A DNA stretch of 59,479 nt from Lachnospiraceae bacterium. GTDB lineage: Bacteria > Bacillota > Clostridia > Lachnospirales > Lachnospiraceae. The position numbers were made by a program, and so were the translations under genes. The notes beneath the pieces were generated by a model that saw only the letters and a list, made by a program, of their open reading frames with translations, was not told the origin of the DNA and did not search any database. This document shows, piece by piece, positions 41,241 to 48,561 of the stretch; positions within the stretch are counted from its first letter, which is position 1, and every line of letters starts with the position of its first letter. Where the stretch lies: assembly GCA_015056795.1 (NCBI GenBank), contig SVFO01000010.1, positions 1 through 59,479 on the forward strand. Direction: 5' to 3'.

Positions 41241-42167
41241 ATGATGAAGGATTCCCTGCGTGAGGTTCTCTCCTCCTGTAATTTATGTCCCCGACATTGC
41301 TCTGCGGACCGTATGGCCGGCGGCACGGGATATTGCGGCCAGACGGCAGAAATCTTTGCTGCGCGGGCTGCATTGCACTTTTGGGAGGAGCCTTGCATTT
41401 CGGGTACCAGCGGATCTGGCACGGTCTTTTTCTCTGGTTGTAGCCTTCGCTGCATTTATTGTCAGAACCGCGAAATCGCCCTCGGAAATCAGGGTCAGGT
41501 TATCAGCCTGGAAAGACTTTCCCAAATCTTTTTAGAGCTTCAGGAGAAGGGTGCCAACAACATTAATTTGGTGACGCCGACGCATTATGTCCCCCAGATT
41601 CGCCTCGCCTTGATCGCAGCAAAAAAGCAGGGGCTTACCCTGCCTATTGTCTATAATACCGGAGGCTATGAGGAGGTAGAAACGCTCCGCATGCTAGATG
41701 GCCTCATCGGCATTTATCTGCCTGACCTTAAATATCGTTCCAGCGCTCCCGCTGCACGCTTTTCCAACTGCCCTGATTATTTTGAAAAGGCGTCCCTTGC
41801 CCTGCAGGAAATGTACCGTCAGGTCGGAGATCCCGTTTTTGATGCTTCGACGGGTCTCATGCGCCGCGGCATGATCGTTCGTCACCTTCTCCTCCCAGGT
41901 CAGGTTGGCGAGTCGAAACGCGTGCTCCGCTGGCTTCATGACACCTTTGGTGACCATGTCTATGTCAGCATCATGAACCAGTACACCCCCATGCCTCAGA
42001 TAGCGGCTGACCCTGCGTTTGAGGACATTAATCGCAGGGTGACAGACGAGGAATATGAACGCCTCCTAAGCTTTGCGGAAATGATTGGCATTGAGCGCGG
42101 CTTTCTTCAGGAGGGCGAAACAGCCAAGGAGAGCTTTATTCCTCCATTTACGGGTGAGGGACTATGA
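41241..42167 (+). CDS. COG1313 radical SAM protein (PflA-like)
   Basis: This 308-residue protein has the radical SAM cluster GCSLRCIYC (C67, C71, C74). An N-terminal cysteine set (CNLCPRHC, and C32) may hold a second cluster. The family COG1313 is annotated as putative pyruvate formate-lyase activating enzyme, but no glycyl radical enzyme lies nearby. The ATG at 41241 has AAAGG about 9 nt upstream; the TTG at 41223 is less likely. Confidence 0.88.
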   Translation: MMKDSLREVLSSCNLCPRHCSADRMAGGTGYCGQTAEIFAARAALHFWEEPCISGTSGSGTVFFSGCSLRCIYCQNREIALGNQGQVISLERLSQIFLELQEKGANNINLVTPTHYVPQIRLALIAAKKQGLTLPIVYNTGGYEEVETLRMLDGLIGIYLPDLKYRSSAPAARFSNCPDYFEKASLALQEMYRQVGDPVFDASTGLMRRGMIVRHLLLPGQVGESKRVLRWLHDTFGDHVYVSIMNQYTPMPQIAADPAFEDINRRVTDEEYERLLSFAEMIGIERGFLQEGETAKESFIPPFTGEGL

Positions 42168-42251
42168 CTCTGCTTCGCCCTTCTTTCCATCTCTCACCGT
42201 ATGCCGACTTTCGTGGACTCACCTTGATAACATGCAATTTTAGATAGAATG

Positions 42252-43313
42252 TCACAGTTCGACCCGCATCATATAATAACCGAAGTCGCCCTCCCGTGCA
42301 GGCTCCTGCGCACCCTCAAAGCTCTCGAAGCCAAAGAGGATGGCGACCTCCTTTTCCCTGTCATAATATCTTCCTGGAACGCCAACATAATAAGCCATTT
42401 CGCCCCTGCGATTCTGGCGATGAAGGATCAGATGACGATAGGTAAAGTATCCATGCAAAAGAAAGCTGTTATTGACCATGCGATAGGACCTGTCCTTTAG
42501 AATCACAAAGTCTCCCGGGCTGATCTGTAAGTACTGTCTGGCATCCCCAAAGGGTGTGATTGGCGGATAAATGGCAATTAACTGCTCCCACTTTCCAGGT
42601 CGCAAATTCGCCTGATACGCAAATTCCGTGCCTCCTACTTCCCTGACCTCGCTCACGGACTGCTCGTCCTTCGCACTCGTTTTCGCCCTATCCACTGGTT
42701 GCGGCAATTCTCCATCAGCCTCACGCTCTTCCTTTGTTTGTTGTACGGCGGCGTTATCTGCCATATTCTCTTCCTGCATTTGTTGGACCATTTCATTCGC
42801 CATCTGCTTCTCATTTGGATGGGATATCTTCTCATTTGACACATGTCCAATCTTTTCTTGATACATTCCCTCCGCAACGCTACCAGTGACTGTTTGTCTT
42901 GACAGGTTCTCACTTGCAATACCTTGCGTATCGCTTTGCAGCACATTTTGCGTCTCACTATGTTGCACTTTTTTCGCCCTGTCTGCTTCCTCACGCAATA
43001 CGGCAACCAGTTGCCTAGTCTCTCCCAACGGAATCCGAACCTTCTCCAGCTCCTTCAAATCGTCACTGTTTAGGTTCCGAAGCTCCAGCCTGCCCTTTCC
43101 ATTTTGCAGCAAAAGCTCGCTCAGCTGCTCCTCCTTCTCTGGCATCATAAGTATGACAGGATAGTTGCCTTTCGCATTCTCGAATAGTCCAGATGCCTGT
43201 ATGATCAAGCTGCAGGTCTTTCCCCAGCATTCCAGTCGAATGAACCCAGCCCCGCGCACTCTAATTCCATTTTCCAAATAATCTAAATATTTTATTTTCT
43301 GATCGAAATACAT
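42252..43313 (-). CDS. DUF6128 domain protein
   Basis: This 353-residue protein has a conserved N-terminal domain (about 1-115), a low-complexity polar linker (about 120-235, rich in Gln, Glu, Ser) and a C-terminal DUF6128-type domain (about 245-353). Marks are LQISPGDFVILKD, YRMVNNSFLLHGYFTYRHL and VGVPGRYYDREKEVA. It is a Lachnospiraceae-centred family of unknown function. There is no signal peptide. Its GGGGG ribosome binding site lies in the 3' arm of the upstream terminator hairpin, and a T6 run separates this from the ATG. Confidence 0.75.
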   Translation of the reverse strand: MYFDQKIKYLDYLENGIRVRGAGFIRLECWGKTCSLIIQASGLFENAKGNYPVILMMPEKEEQLSELLLQNGKGRLELRNLNSDDLKELEKVRIPLGETRQLVAVLREEADRAKKVQHSETQNVLQSDTQGIASENLSRQTVTGSVAEGMYQEKIGHVSNEKISHPNEKQMANEMVQQMQEENMADNAAVQQTKEEREADGELPQPVDRAKTSAKDEQSVSEVREVGGTEFAYQANLRPGKWEQLIAIYPPITPFGDARQYLQISPGDFVILKDRSYRMVNNSFLLHGYFTYRHLILHRQNRRGEMAYYVGVPGRYYDREKEVAILFGFESFEGAQEPAREGDFGYYMMRVEL

Positions 43314-43346
43314 AAAAAACACCCCCTACATCATTCTATGTAGGGG
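43314..43346 (-). terminator. Terminator-like hairpin that contains the DUF6128 ribosome binding site
   Basis: A perfect 9-bp stem (CCCCTACAT 43323-43331, ATGTAGGGG 43338-43346, loop CATTCT on the plus strand) is followed on the minus strand by GTGTTTTTT and then directly by the DUF6128 ATG. It lies 22 nt after the cdaR stop. The GGGGG that serves as ribosome binding site is in the 3' arm, so folding hides it. Confidence 0.75.
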
Positions 43347-43367
43347 ATGTCCAAATTAGACCAAGCT

Positions 43368-44453
43368 TTATTCCGCGTCATCCAAATACTTCATGTAATT
43401 GGCTACCATCAAGGCAATCTTGAAGGTCAGGGCATCATCAAAGGTTCTTAGATTCAGTCCCGTGCTCTCCTGAATACGCTCAATACGATAAACCAGCGTA
43501 TTTCGATGAACATAGAGCTGCCTTGCGGTCTCAGACACGTTCAAGTTGTTTTCAAAGAATTTATTCAAGGTATTTAAGGTCTCGTCATCCAGCTCCGTCG
43601 GAATGTTGTCACCGAAAATCTCCTCAATGAAAATCTTGCAAAGATTTACGGGAAGCTGATAAATCAAGCGTCCAATGCCAAGCGAATGATATGCCGCCAC
43701 AGTCTTTTCCGCATAGAAAATCTTCCCGACGTCCATGGCCATCTTTGCTTCCTTATAGGACTTCGAAAGATCCTTCAGCTCGCGCACCATGGTACCCAAG
43801 GACACGCGAACGCTGACCATAATCTCCGTGCTGGCCATGTCAACAATAGTCTCCGCAACGGTCTCCAAATCCTTCCCCGTTGCTTCAGCGTCCACGCTCT
43901 TAATCAGAATGACACTGTTCTCATCCACGGCAGTCACATAATCCCCCGTCTGGGAGCTAAACATTCCCTTTAGGAGCTCCATGACCATGCTAGCCTTATC
44001 TCCCGTGGCTTCCACCAGATAAATGACACGGGGAACACTGACGTCAATCCGAAGCTTTTTGGCACGGTTATAAACATCCACCAGAAGCAGATTATCCATG
44101 ATCAGGTTCTGGAAGAAACCGTTTCTATCGATCTTTTCCTTGTAGGCGATCACAAGATTCTGAATTTGACAGGTGGCTATTTTACCCACCATATAAACGT
44201 CATCTGAAAACCCTTTTGCCACAAGGACGAAAAGCAGATCTCCTTCATCATAAATCTTCAGCAGGTGATGTGATCCAATGACCTGACTGTCAGCAGGCGA
44301 TGACGCAAAGTCACGAATCAGGGCAGGCTTTAGATCCAAAGACTCCACAGAACCAGCAACCAGACTGCCATTTAAGTCATAAACACAAAGATCCACCTTA
44401 GTAATTGCTTTCAATTCATCAATGCTAGTTTGAATAATCTGATTGGAAATCAT
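43368..44453 (-). CDS. CdaR/PucR-type transcriptional regulator
   Basis: This 361-residue protein has an N-terminal sugar-diacid-recognition-like domain (ISNQIIQTSIDELKAITKVDLCVYD), a middle region with GGDEF-like remnants, and a C-terminal PucR helix-turn-helix (NVSETARQLYVHRNTLVYRI). Such regulators activate sugar-acid or carbohydrate genes. It lies just downstream of an MsmX-type ATPase gene. GAGGAGG lies 6 nt before the ATG at 44453. Its leader holds the GAA-hairpin array at 44477-44583. Confidence 0.88.
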   Translation of the reverse strand: MISNQIIQTSIDELKAITKVDLCVYDLNGSLVAGSVESLDLKPALIRDFASSPADSQVIGSHHLLKIYDEGDLLFVLVAKGFSDDVYMVGKIATCQIQNLVIAYKEKIDRNGFFQNLIMDNLLLVDVYNRAKKLRIDVSVPRVIYLVEATGDKASMVMELLKGMFSSQTGDYVTAVDENSVILIKSVDAEATGKDLETVAETIVDMASTEIMVSVRVSLGTMVRELKDLSKSYKEAKMAMDVGKIFYAEKTVAAYHSLGIGRLIYQLPVNLCKIFIEEIFGDNIPTELDDETLNTLNKFFENNLNVSETARQLYVHRNTLVYRIERIQESTGLNLRTFDDALTFKIALMVANYMKYLDDAE

Positions 44454-44476
44454 GTCGATCCTCCTCTTTTTCACTC

Positions 44477-44583
44477 ATAAAAACCGTCTGCCTTCGGCAG
44501 CCGTCGTCGCTTCGCGACTCCTGTTTTTATTTCGTATACGCTCGGGTGAAACCAAATGCCCCGCTCCGCGGGTCGCTTGGTTT
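44477..44583. repeat. Second array of nested stems with triloop mini-hairpins
   Basis: Given on the plus strand, ATAAAAAC (44477-44484) pairs with GTTTTTAT (44523-44530) around two mini-hairpins: 44488-44500 (stem CTGCC) and 44506-44518 (stem GTCGC). Next, AAACCAA (44549-44555) pairs with TTGGTTT (44577-44583) around 44560-44572 (stem CCCGC). On the minus strand the loops read GAA, GAA and GGA. The plan equals that at 37737-37787: an outer stem around two GAA mini-hairpins. It lies in the cdaR leader. Confidence 0.75.
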
Positions 44584-44596
44584 CCTTCCTCGCTAA

Positions 44597-44626
44597 TAAA
44601 TAAGGGGTGCTGTTTCCAGCACCCCT
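44597..44626 (-). terminator. Terminator after the MsmX-type ATPase gene
   Basis: A perfect 10-bp stem (AGGGGTGCTG 44603-44612, CAGCACCCCT 44617-44626) is followed on the minus strand by TATTTATT. It ends 13 nt from the ATPase stop. Confidence 0.8.
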
Positions 44627-44639
44627 AAAAAGATTCATA

Positions 44640-45752
44640 CTAGTTGGTGATGATCTTCTCAGTATCTCTGTCGAATACGTGAATCTTCTCAACATCCAGA
44701 GCGAACTTAACGGAATCGCCAGGTCTGGAATTGGTACGAGAATCAACTCTTGCAGTCATAGGGAACTCATCCAGATCGAAGTACAGATATACTTCTGCAC
44801 CAAGCAGCTCGTACACCTTAATGGTGGACTCGAAGGTGCTGTGAGGAGAATTCTCGATGAACATCTCGGAATCATATACGTCCTCAGGACGGATACCGAA
44901 GATAACCTGCTTTCCATCATAACCGCCCTCGATCAGCTTCTTGGACTTAGCGGGAGGAAGAGGAATGCTCTTTCCAGCGATCTCAAGGTTAGCAACGTCG
45001 CCTTCAACAGCAACGGTAGCGGTAAGGAAGTTCATCTGAGGGGATCCCATGAATCCTGCTACGAACAGGTTCTGAGGCTTGTCGTACAGATTCTGAGGGG
45101 TATCTACCTGCTGGATAACGCCATCCTTCATAACTACGATTCTGGTACCAAGGGTCATAGCCTCGGTCTGGTCATGGGTAACGTAGATGATAGTGGTGCC
45201 CAGTCTCTGATGCAGCTTAGCGATCTCGATTCTCATCTGTACACGCAGCTTAGCATCCAGGTTGGACAGAGGCTCGTCCATCAGGAATACCTTAGGATTA
45301 CGAACGATTGCACGTCCCATAGCTACACGCTGTCTCTGACCACCGGACAAAGCCTTCGGCTTACGATCCAGGAGGGGAGTCAGGTCAAGGATCTTAGCAG
45401 CTTCCTTAACCATCTTATCGATCTGATCCTTGGGAACCTTTCTCAGCTTCAGACCAAATGCCATGTTGTCATATACGGACATATGAGGATACAGAGCGTA
45501 GTTCTGGAATACCATCGCGATATCTCTGTCCTTAGGCTCTACGTCGTTTACTACTCTGTCGCCGATCTTCAGTTCACCAGAGGAAATATCCTCCAGACCT
45601 GCGATCATACGAAGGGTGGTGGACTTACCGCATCCGGAAGGTCCTACGAAAATAATGAATTCCTGATCTGCGATCTCAAGGTTGAAGTTCTTAACTGCTT
45701 CAAATCCGTTGGGATATACTTTGCAGATATTTTTCAGTGATAGACTTGCCAT
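44640..45752 (-). CDS. msmX: Carbohydrate ABC importer ATPase (MsmX/UgpC type)
   Basis: This 370-residue ATPase has Walker A GPSGCGKST (37-45), the signature LSGGQ, Walker B VFLMDEP and a C-terminal TOBE/MalK-type regulatory domain (about 240-370). Orphan MsmX-type ATPases energise several carbohydrate importers at once; no permease or binding protein is adjacent, which fits that role. It may well power uptake of arabino-oligosaccharides for AbfA; this is inference. AAAGGAG precedes the ATG by 9 nt. The 228-nt upstream gap has TATAAT-type boxes and an inverted repeat GCATAT/ATATGC (45915-45932). Confidence 0.93.
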   Translation of the reverse strand: MASLSLKNICKVYPNGFEAVKNFNLEIADQEFIIFVGPSGCGKSTTLRMIAGLEDISSGELKIGDRVVNDVEPKDRDIAMVFQNYALYPHMSVYDNMAFGLKLRKVPKDQIDKMVKEAAKILDLTPLLDRKPKALSGGQRQRVAMGRAIVRNPKVFLMDEPLSNLDAKLRVQMRIEIAKLHQRLGTTIIYVTHDQTEAMTLGTRIVVMKDGVIQQVDTPQNLYDKPQNLFVAGFMGSPQMNFLTATVAVEGDVANLEIAGKSIPLPPAKSKKLIEGGYDGKQVIFGIRPEDVYDSEMFIENSPHSTFESTIKVYELLGAEVYLYFDLDEFPMTARVDSRTNSRPGDSVKFALDVEKIHVFDRDTEKIITN

Positions 45753-45980
45753 TGTAAATAACTCCTTTCATCTCGCCTTTGTTATAATTAGTTATATTAT
45801 AGACCCAACAAGCTATAGTAAGTATAGCAGAAAGGCCATTTTTTAACCATGACCGATTTCACCAAAGATTTTCGTCTGAATTGTATGAATTGCTACGATA
45901 GAAGCCGCAAATCTGCATATTGCATAATATGCTTTAGACATTTTTGGCTATTATGTCCATTGCAACGCTCTTTCTTATAT

Positions 45981-46697
45981 TTATTTCGCCTTGTCAGTAG
46001 AAGGCGTTTCGTCACTAAAGATGTGCTCATCCTCGCTTCCGGGATCCTCGGGAAGTAAACCTGCTGCCCTTGCGCGCTCCATCACCTGATCCTCCATCTT
46101 CTTAAAGAACTTGTTGTACAGGAAGGCGGATCCATATGCGGGAAGGGAAAGTCCAAACAGGATCGTCAGCGGGAACAGCTGGAACACAAAGATGGCCAGT
46201 AATACGGGCAATGCCCAAAGCACCATCATGAGAAGGACCTTAGGAAGCTGCATGACTGCCATAATAAAGGTGTTGCGGAAGGTTCGTAAAATGGGATTGT
46301 CAAACTTGGAAAGCACGGGATAAATAAATGTAAACTCTGCCAGTGCAATCAGGGAAGTTGCAAGGAACAATACCTGCACGATAATGGAGGGATTGGCCTC
46401 GGGAATGCGATACAAAATATAATAATCCATGAAAAGTACGAACATAACAACGATCTGTGCCAGCCAAATGACCGTCGCCTGACGAAAATTCTGCTTAAAG
46501 GACTTCCAAAAGCCCTGTACGATATAGACTTCCTCTCCGCGCACCATCTTGAGTGCCATGTAATGCAGCGCCGTCATGGAAGCACCAATCGTAATCACAG
46601 GCAGACAACACAGGAGTGCGATAATGTTCAAGATCATTAGGTCTGCCATCTTGCTCAGTCCTTGCATCAACGGACCGTCCATGTTAAATAGTTTCAT
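45981..46697 (-). CDS. YesL-like DUF624 membrane protein
   Basis: This 238-residue protein has five predicted membrane helices and the DUF624/YesL pattern (NMDGPLMQGLSKMADLMILN at the start, LPVITIGASMTALHYM). YesL-type proteins usually accompany carbohydrate ABC importers and are thought to help their assembly or regulation. The MsmX-type ATPase lies next to it, in support of that context. Confidence 0.88.
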   Translation of the reverse strand: MKLFNMDGPLMQGLSKMADLMILNIIALLCCLPVITIGASMTALHYMALKMVRGEEVYIVQGFWKSFKQNFRQATVIWLAQIVVMFVLFMDYYILYRIPEANPSIIVQVLFLATSLIALAEFTFIYPVLSKFDNPILRTFRNTFIMAVMQLPKVLLMMVLWALPVLLAIFVFQLFPLTILFGLSLPAYGSAFLYNKFFKKMEDQVMERARAAGLLPEDPGSEDEHIFSDETPSTDKAK

Positions 46698-46715
46698 TTT
46701 CTTTTTCCCTTTCCG

Positions 46716-47180
46716 TCAAAATACTTTTTCCATAGAAACCACAGGCATGCCATAGGACATTTCCTGCGGTTTGATTTGCATAAATCCCATTTTTTTATAA
46801 AACTCTAATCCATAGGGTGAAGCCGTAACGGAGATGTATCGCTCTCCCACTTCATTCTTCAAGTAATCGCAGAGAAACTCTAGCATTGCCCTGCCAACGC
46901 CCTGTAAATGATAGGCTTCCTCTACAAACAACAGTGACAGATGATTTATATTTCTTAAACTACCCACGCCAATAATCTTGTCACCATCTACCGCCGTCAG
47001 CAGCTGATAGCTTCCTCGCAAAAAGGCCTGATATAGTTTTTCATCCATGAGAAAGCCGTGGAAATTCTGCCTGCCCTCGGGCGTACAATCGGGCGCGTCA
47101 AAGCGAAGGAAGGTTTTCCAAACCATTTCCATTGCACGATACCACTCGTCCTGCTTTGCCCACCTGATGGCATACTCCAT
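46716..47180 (-). CDS. GNAT family N-acetyltransferase
   Basis: This 154-residue protein has the acetyl-CoA site YHLQGVGRAML and the GNAT end pattern SPYGLEFYKKMGF. Its substrate is unknown. GGGAGG lies 7 nt before the ATG at 47180; the longer frame to 47252 overlaps the upstream hydrolase and has no support. Confidence 0.9.
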   Translation of the reverse strand: MEYAIRWAKQDEWYRAMEMVWKTFLRFDAPDCTPEGRQNFHGFLMDEKLYQAFLRGSYQLLTAVDGDKIIGVGSLRNINHLSLLFVEEAYHLQGVGRAMLEFLCDYLKNEVGERYISVTASPYGLEFYKKMGFMQIKPQEMSYGMPVVSMEKVF

Positions 47181-47217
47181 TCCGCAACCTCCCGCCGTAA
47201 TCGTCATTTGCAGCTGA

Positions 47218-48153
47218 CTAATTCTGCCCCATGACCTTCTCCATCCATGCAACGATGTCTTCCATCACCTGCTGCCGATCCAACTCGTTCAGTATCTCAT
47301 GTCGATCGCCCGAATACAGCTTTAACTCCACGCGCTTCATGCCAGCACCCGTCAGGGAATCGTATGCAAGCTTTACGCCCTTCCCGTAGGCTCCCACGGG
47401 ATCCTCCTCGCCAGAAACCATCAACGTCGGAAGCTCTGCAGGTAGGTGCGAAAGGTTGTCCGCCTTGTATAGCCTGTTTACAAGTTCAAACAAACAGCGA
47501 TACCCGTTGACCGTAAATGGAAATCCGCACAACGGATCCACACGATAATGATTGACGGACTCTTCATTCTTCGAGAGCCAATCACTGACCGTTCGCGGAT
47601 TCGGAATGCGCTTGTTATAGTTCCCCATGACCAGTTTATCCAGGGTTCCGCTCAAATGCTTCTCCCCGTAAATCATTTCCATGCACTTAGAAAGCACGCG
47701 CACAAACGCAACAGACGCGCGATTTTCCATGCCAGTTCCCATGACAATGGCGCCCTGAATACCCGTGCCATAACGGCACATATAGTTTCTCAGGATGTAG
47801 GAGCCCATGCTGTGTCCCAAAATAAAGATGGGAATGCCAGGATATTGTCCCTGCACGGTCTTTTTCAGACGATGCACGTCGCGAACCAAAACGGTTGCAG
47901 GATCCATCTGGCAAAAATATCCATAGGTCTCTCCCTCTGGTACGGACTGTCCATGTCCCAGGTGATCCTCACCCGTGACAAGGAATCCCCGCTCCGTAAG
48001 AAATGAAGCAAATTCTTCGTATCTTCCCATATACTCCGACATGCCGTGCACAATTTGCACGATGGCCTTTGGTTCTCCGTCTGGAAGATACTTTACCGAA
48101 TAGAGCTTGTGAATACCGTCTCTGGAATCGATCGTGAATTCTTCTTTTCTCAT
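47218..48153 (-). CDS. Alpha/beta hydrolase, monoacylglycerol lipase/lysophospholipase-like
   Basis: This 311-residue protein is of the Hydrolase_4 (serine aminopeptidase S33) group. The nucleophile Ser115 is in GHSMGS, the acid is in SGEEDPVG and the His in GDRHEIL. The oxyanion HGMSEYMGRY is at residues 36-45. There is no signal peptide. It probably cleaves monoacylglycerols or lysophospholipids. A 408-nt stretch follows up to metG; it contains only the metG terminator, short direct repeats and a possible remnant of the hairpin element near 48165-48215. Confidence 0.9.
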   Translation of the reverse strand: MRKEEFTIDSRDGIHKLYSVKYLPDGEPKAIVQIVHGMSEYMGRYEEFASFLTERGFLVTGEDHLGHGQSVPEGETYGYFCQMDPATVLVRDVHRLKKTVQGQYPGIPIFILGHSMGSYILRNYMCRYGTGIQGAIVMGTGMENRASVAFVRVLSKCMEMIYGEKHLSGTLDKLVMGNYNKRIPNPRTVSDWLSKNEESVNHYRVDPLCGFPFTVNGYRCLFELVNRLYKADNLSHLPAELPTLMVSGEEDPVGAYGKGVKLAYDSLTGAGMKRVELKLYSGDRHEILNELDRQQVMEDIVAWMEKVMGQN

Positions 48154-48412
48154 ACCGTAACCCCGTCTTTCCTACAACGCCGCCATCTGTTACCGTTCCA
48201 ACCATCCCCTCGAGTTTACCGAATGCCTTATCACATCGGTTTCCCTTCTCAAAAAAATACATGATATCGTTTTCCGGCATGCCCTTTTGCATGTCCCTCG
48301 CCTTCGCTTCGGGATTTGGAAACTTTTATATAGTTTACCAATTATTATACCTTATAACTTCAAAAAAAGGAATGACTTTACTAAAATTTTAGAATATAAA
48401 TAGAGAAAAAGT

Positions 48413-48475
48413 GCGGAAAACAAAAGCCCTGCGTGGTATTTGGCAGGTTTCGTGCCGTTTCCACGCAGGGCTTTT
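48413..48475 (-). terminator. Terminator after metG
   Basis: A 14-15 bp stem (48422-48436 with 48461-48475) encloses a loop with a small inner stem. On the minus strand it is followed by GTTTTCC. It lies about 86 nt beyond the metG stop. Between them TTTTACTGTTTATCCAGA occurs twice (48472 and 48505). Confidence 0.85.
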
Positions 48476-48561
48476 ACTGTTTATCCAGATTTTTTACACT
48501 GTTTTTTACTGTTTATCCAGACATTTTTACATAGATTTTACTATGATTGACATTTACGGCA

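Noticed and set aside
48163..48220. Fourth copy of the covarying hairpin element
   Set aside because: GTCTTTCCTAC and CCAACCATCCCCTCGAG resemble parts of the element, but the left stem arm is missing, so it cannot fold. It may be a remnant and is not counted.
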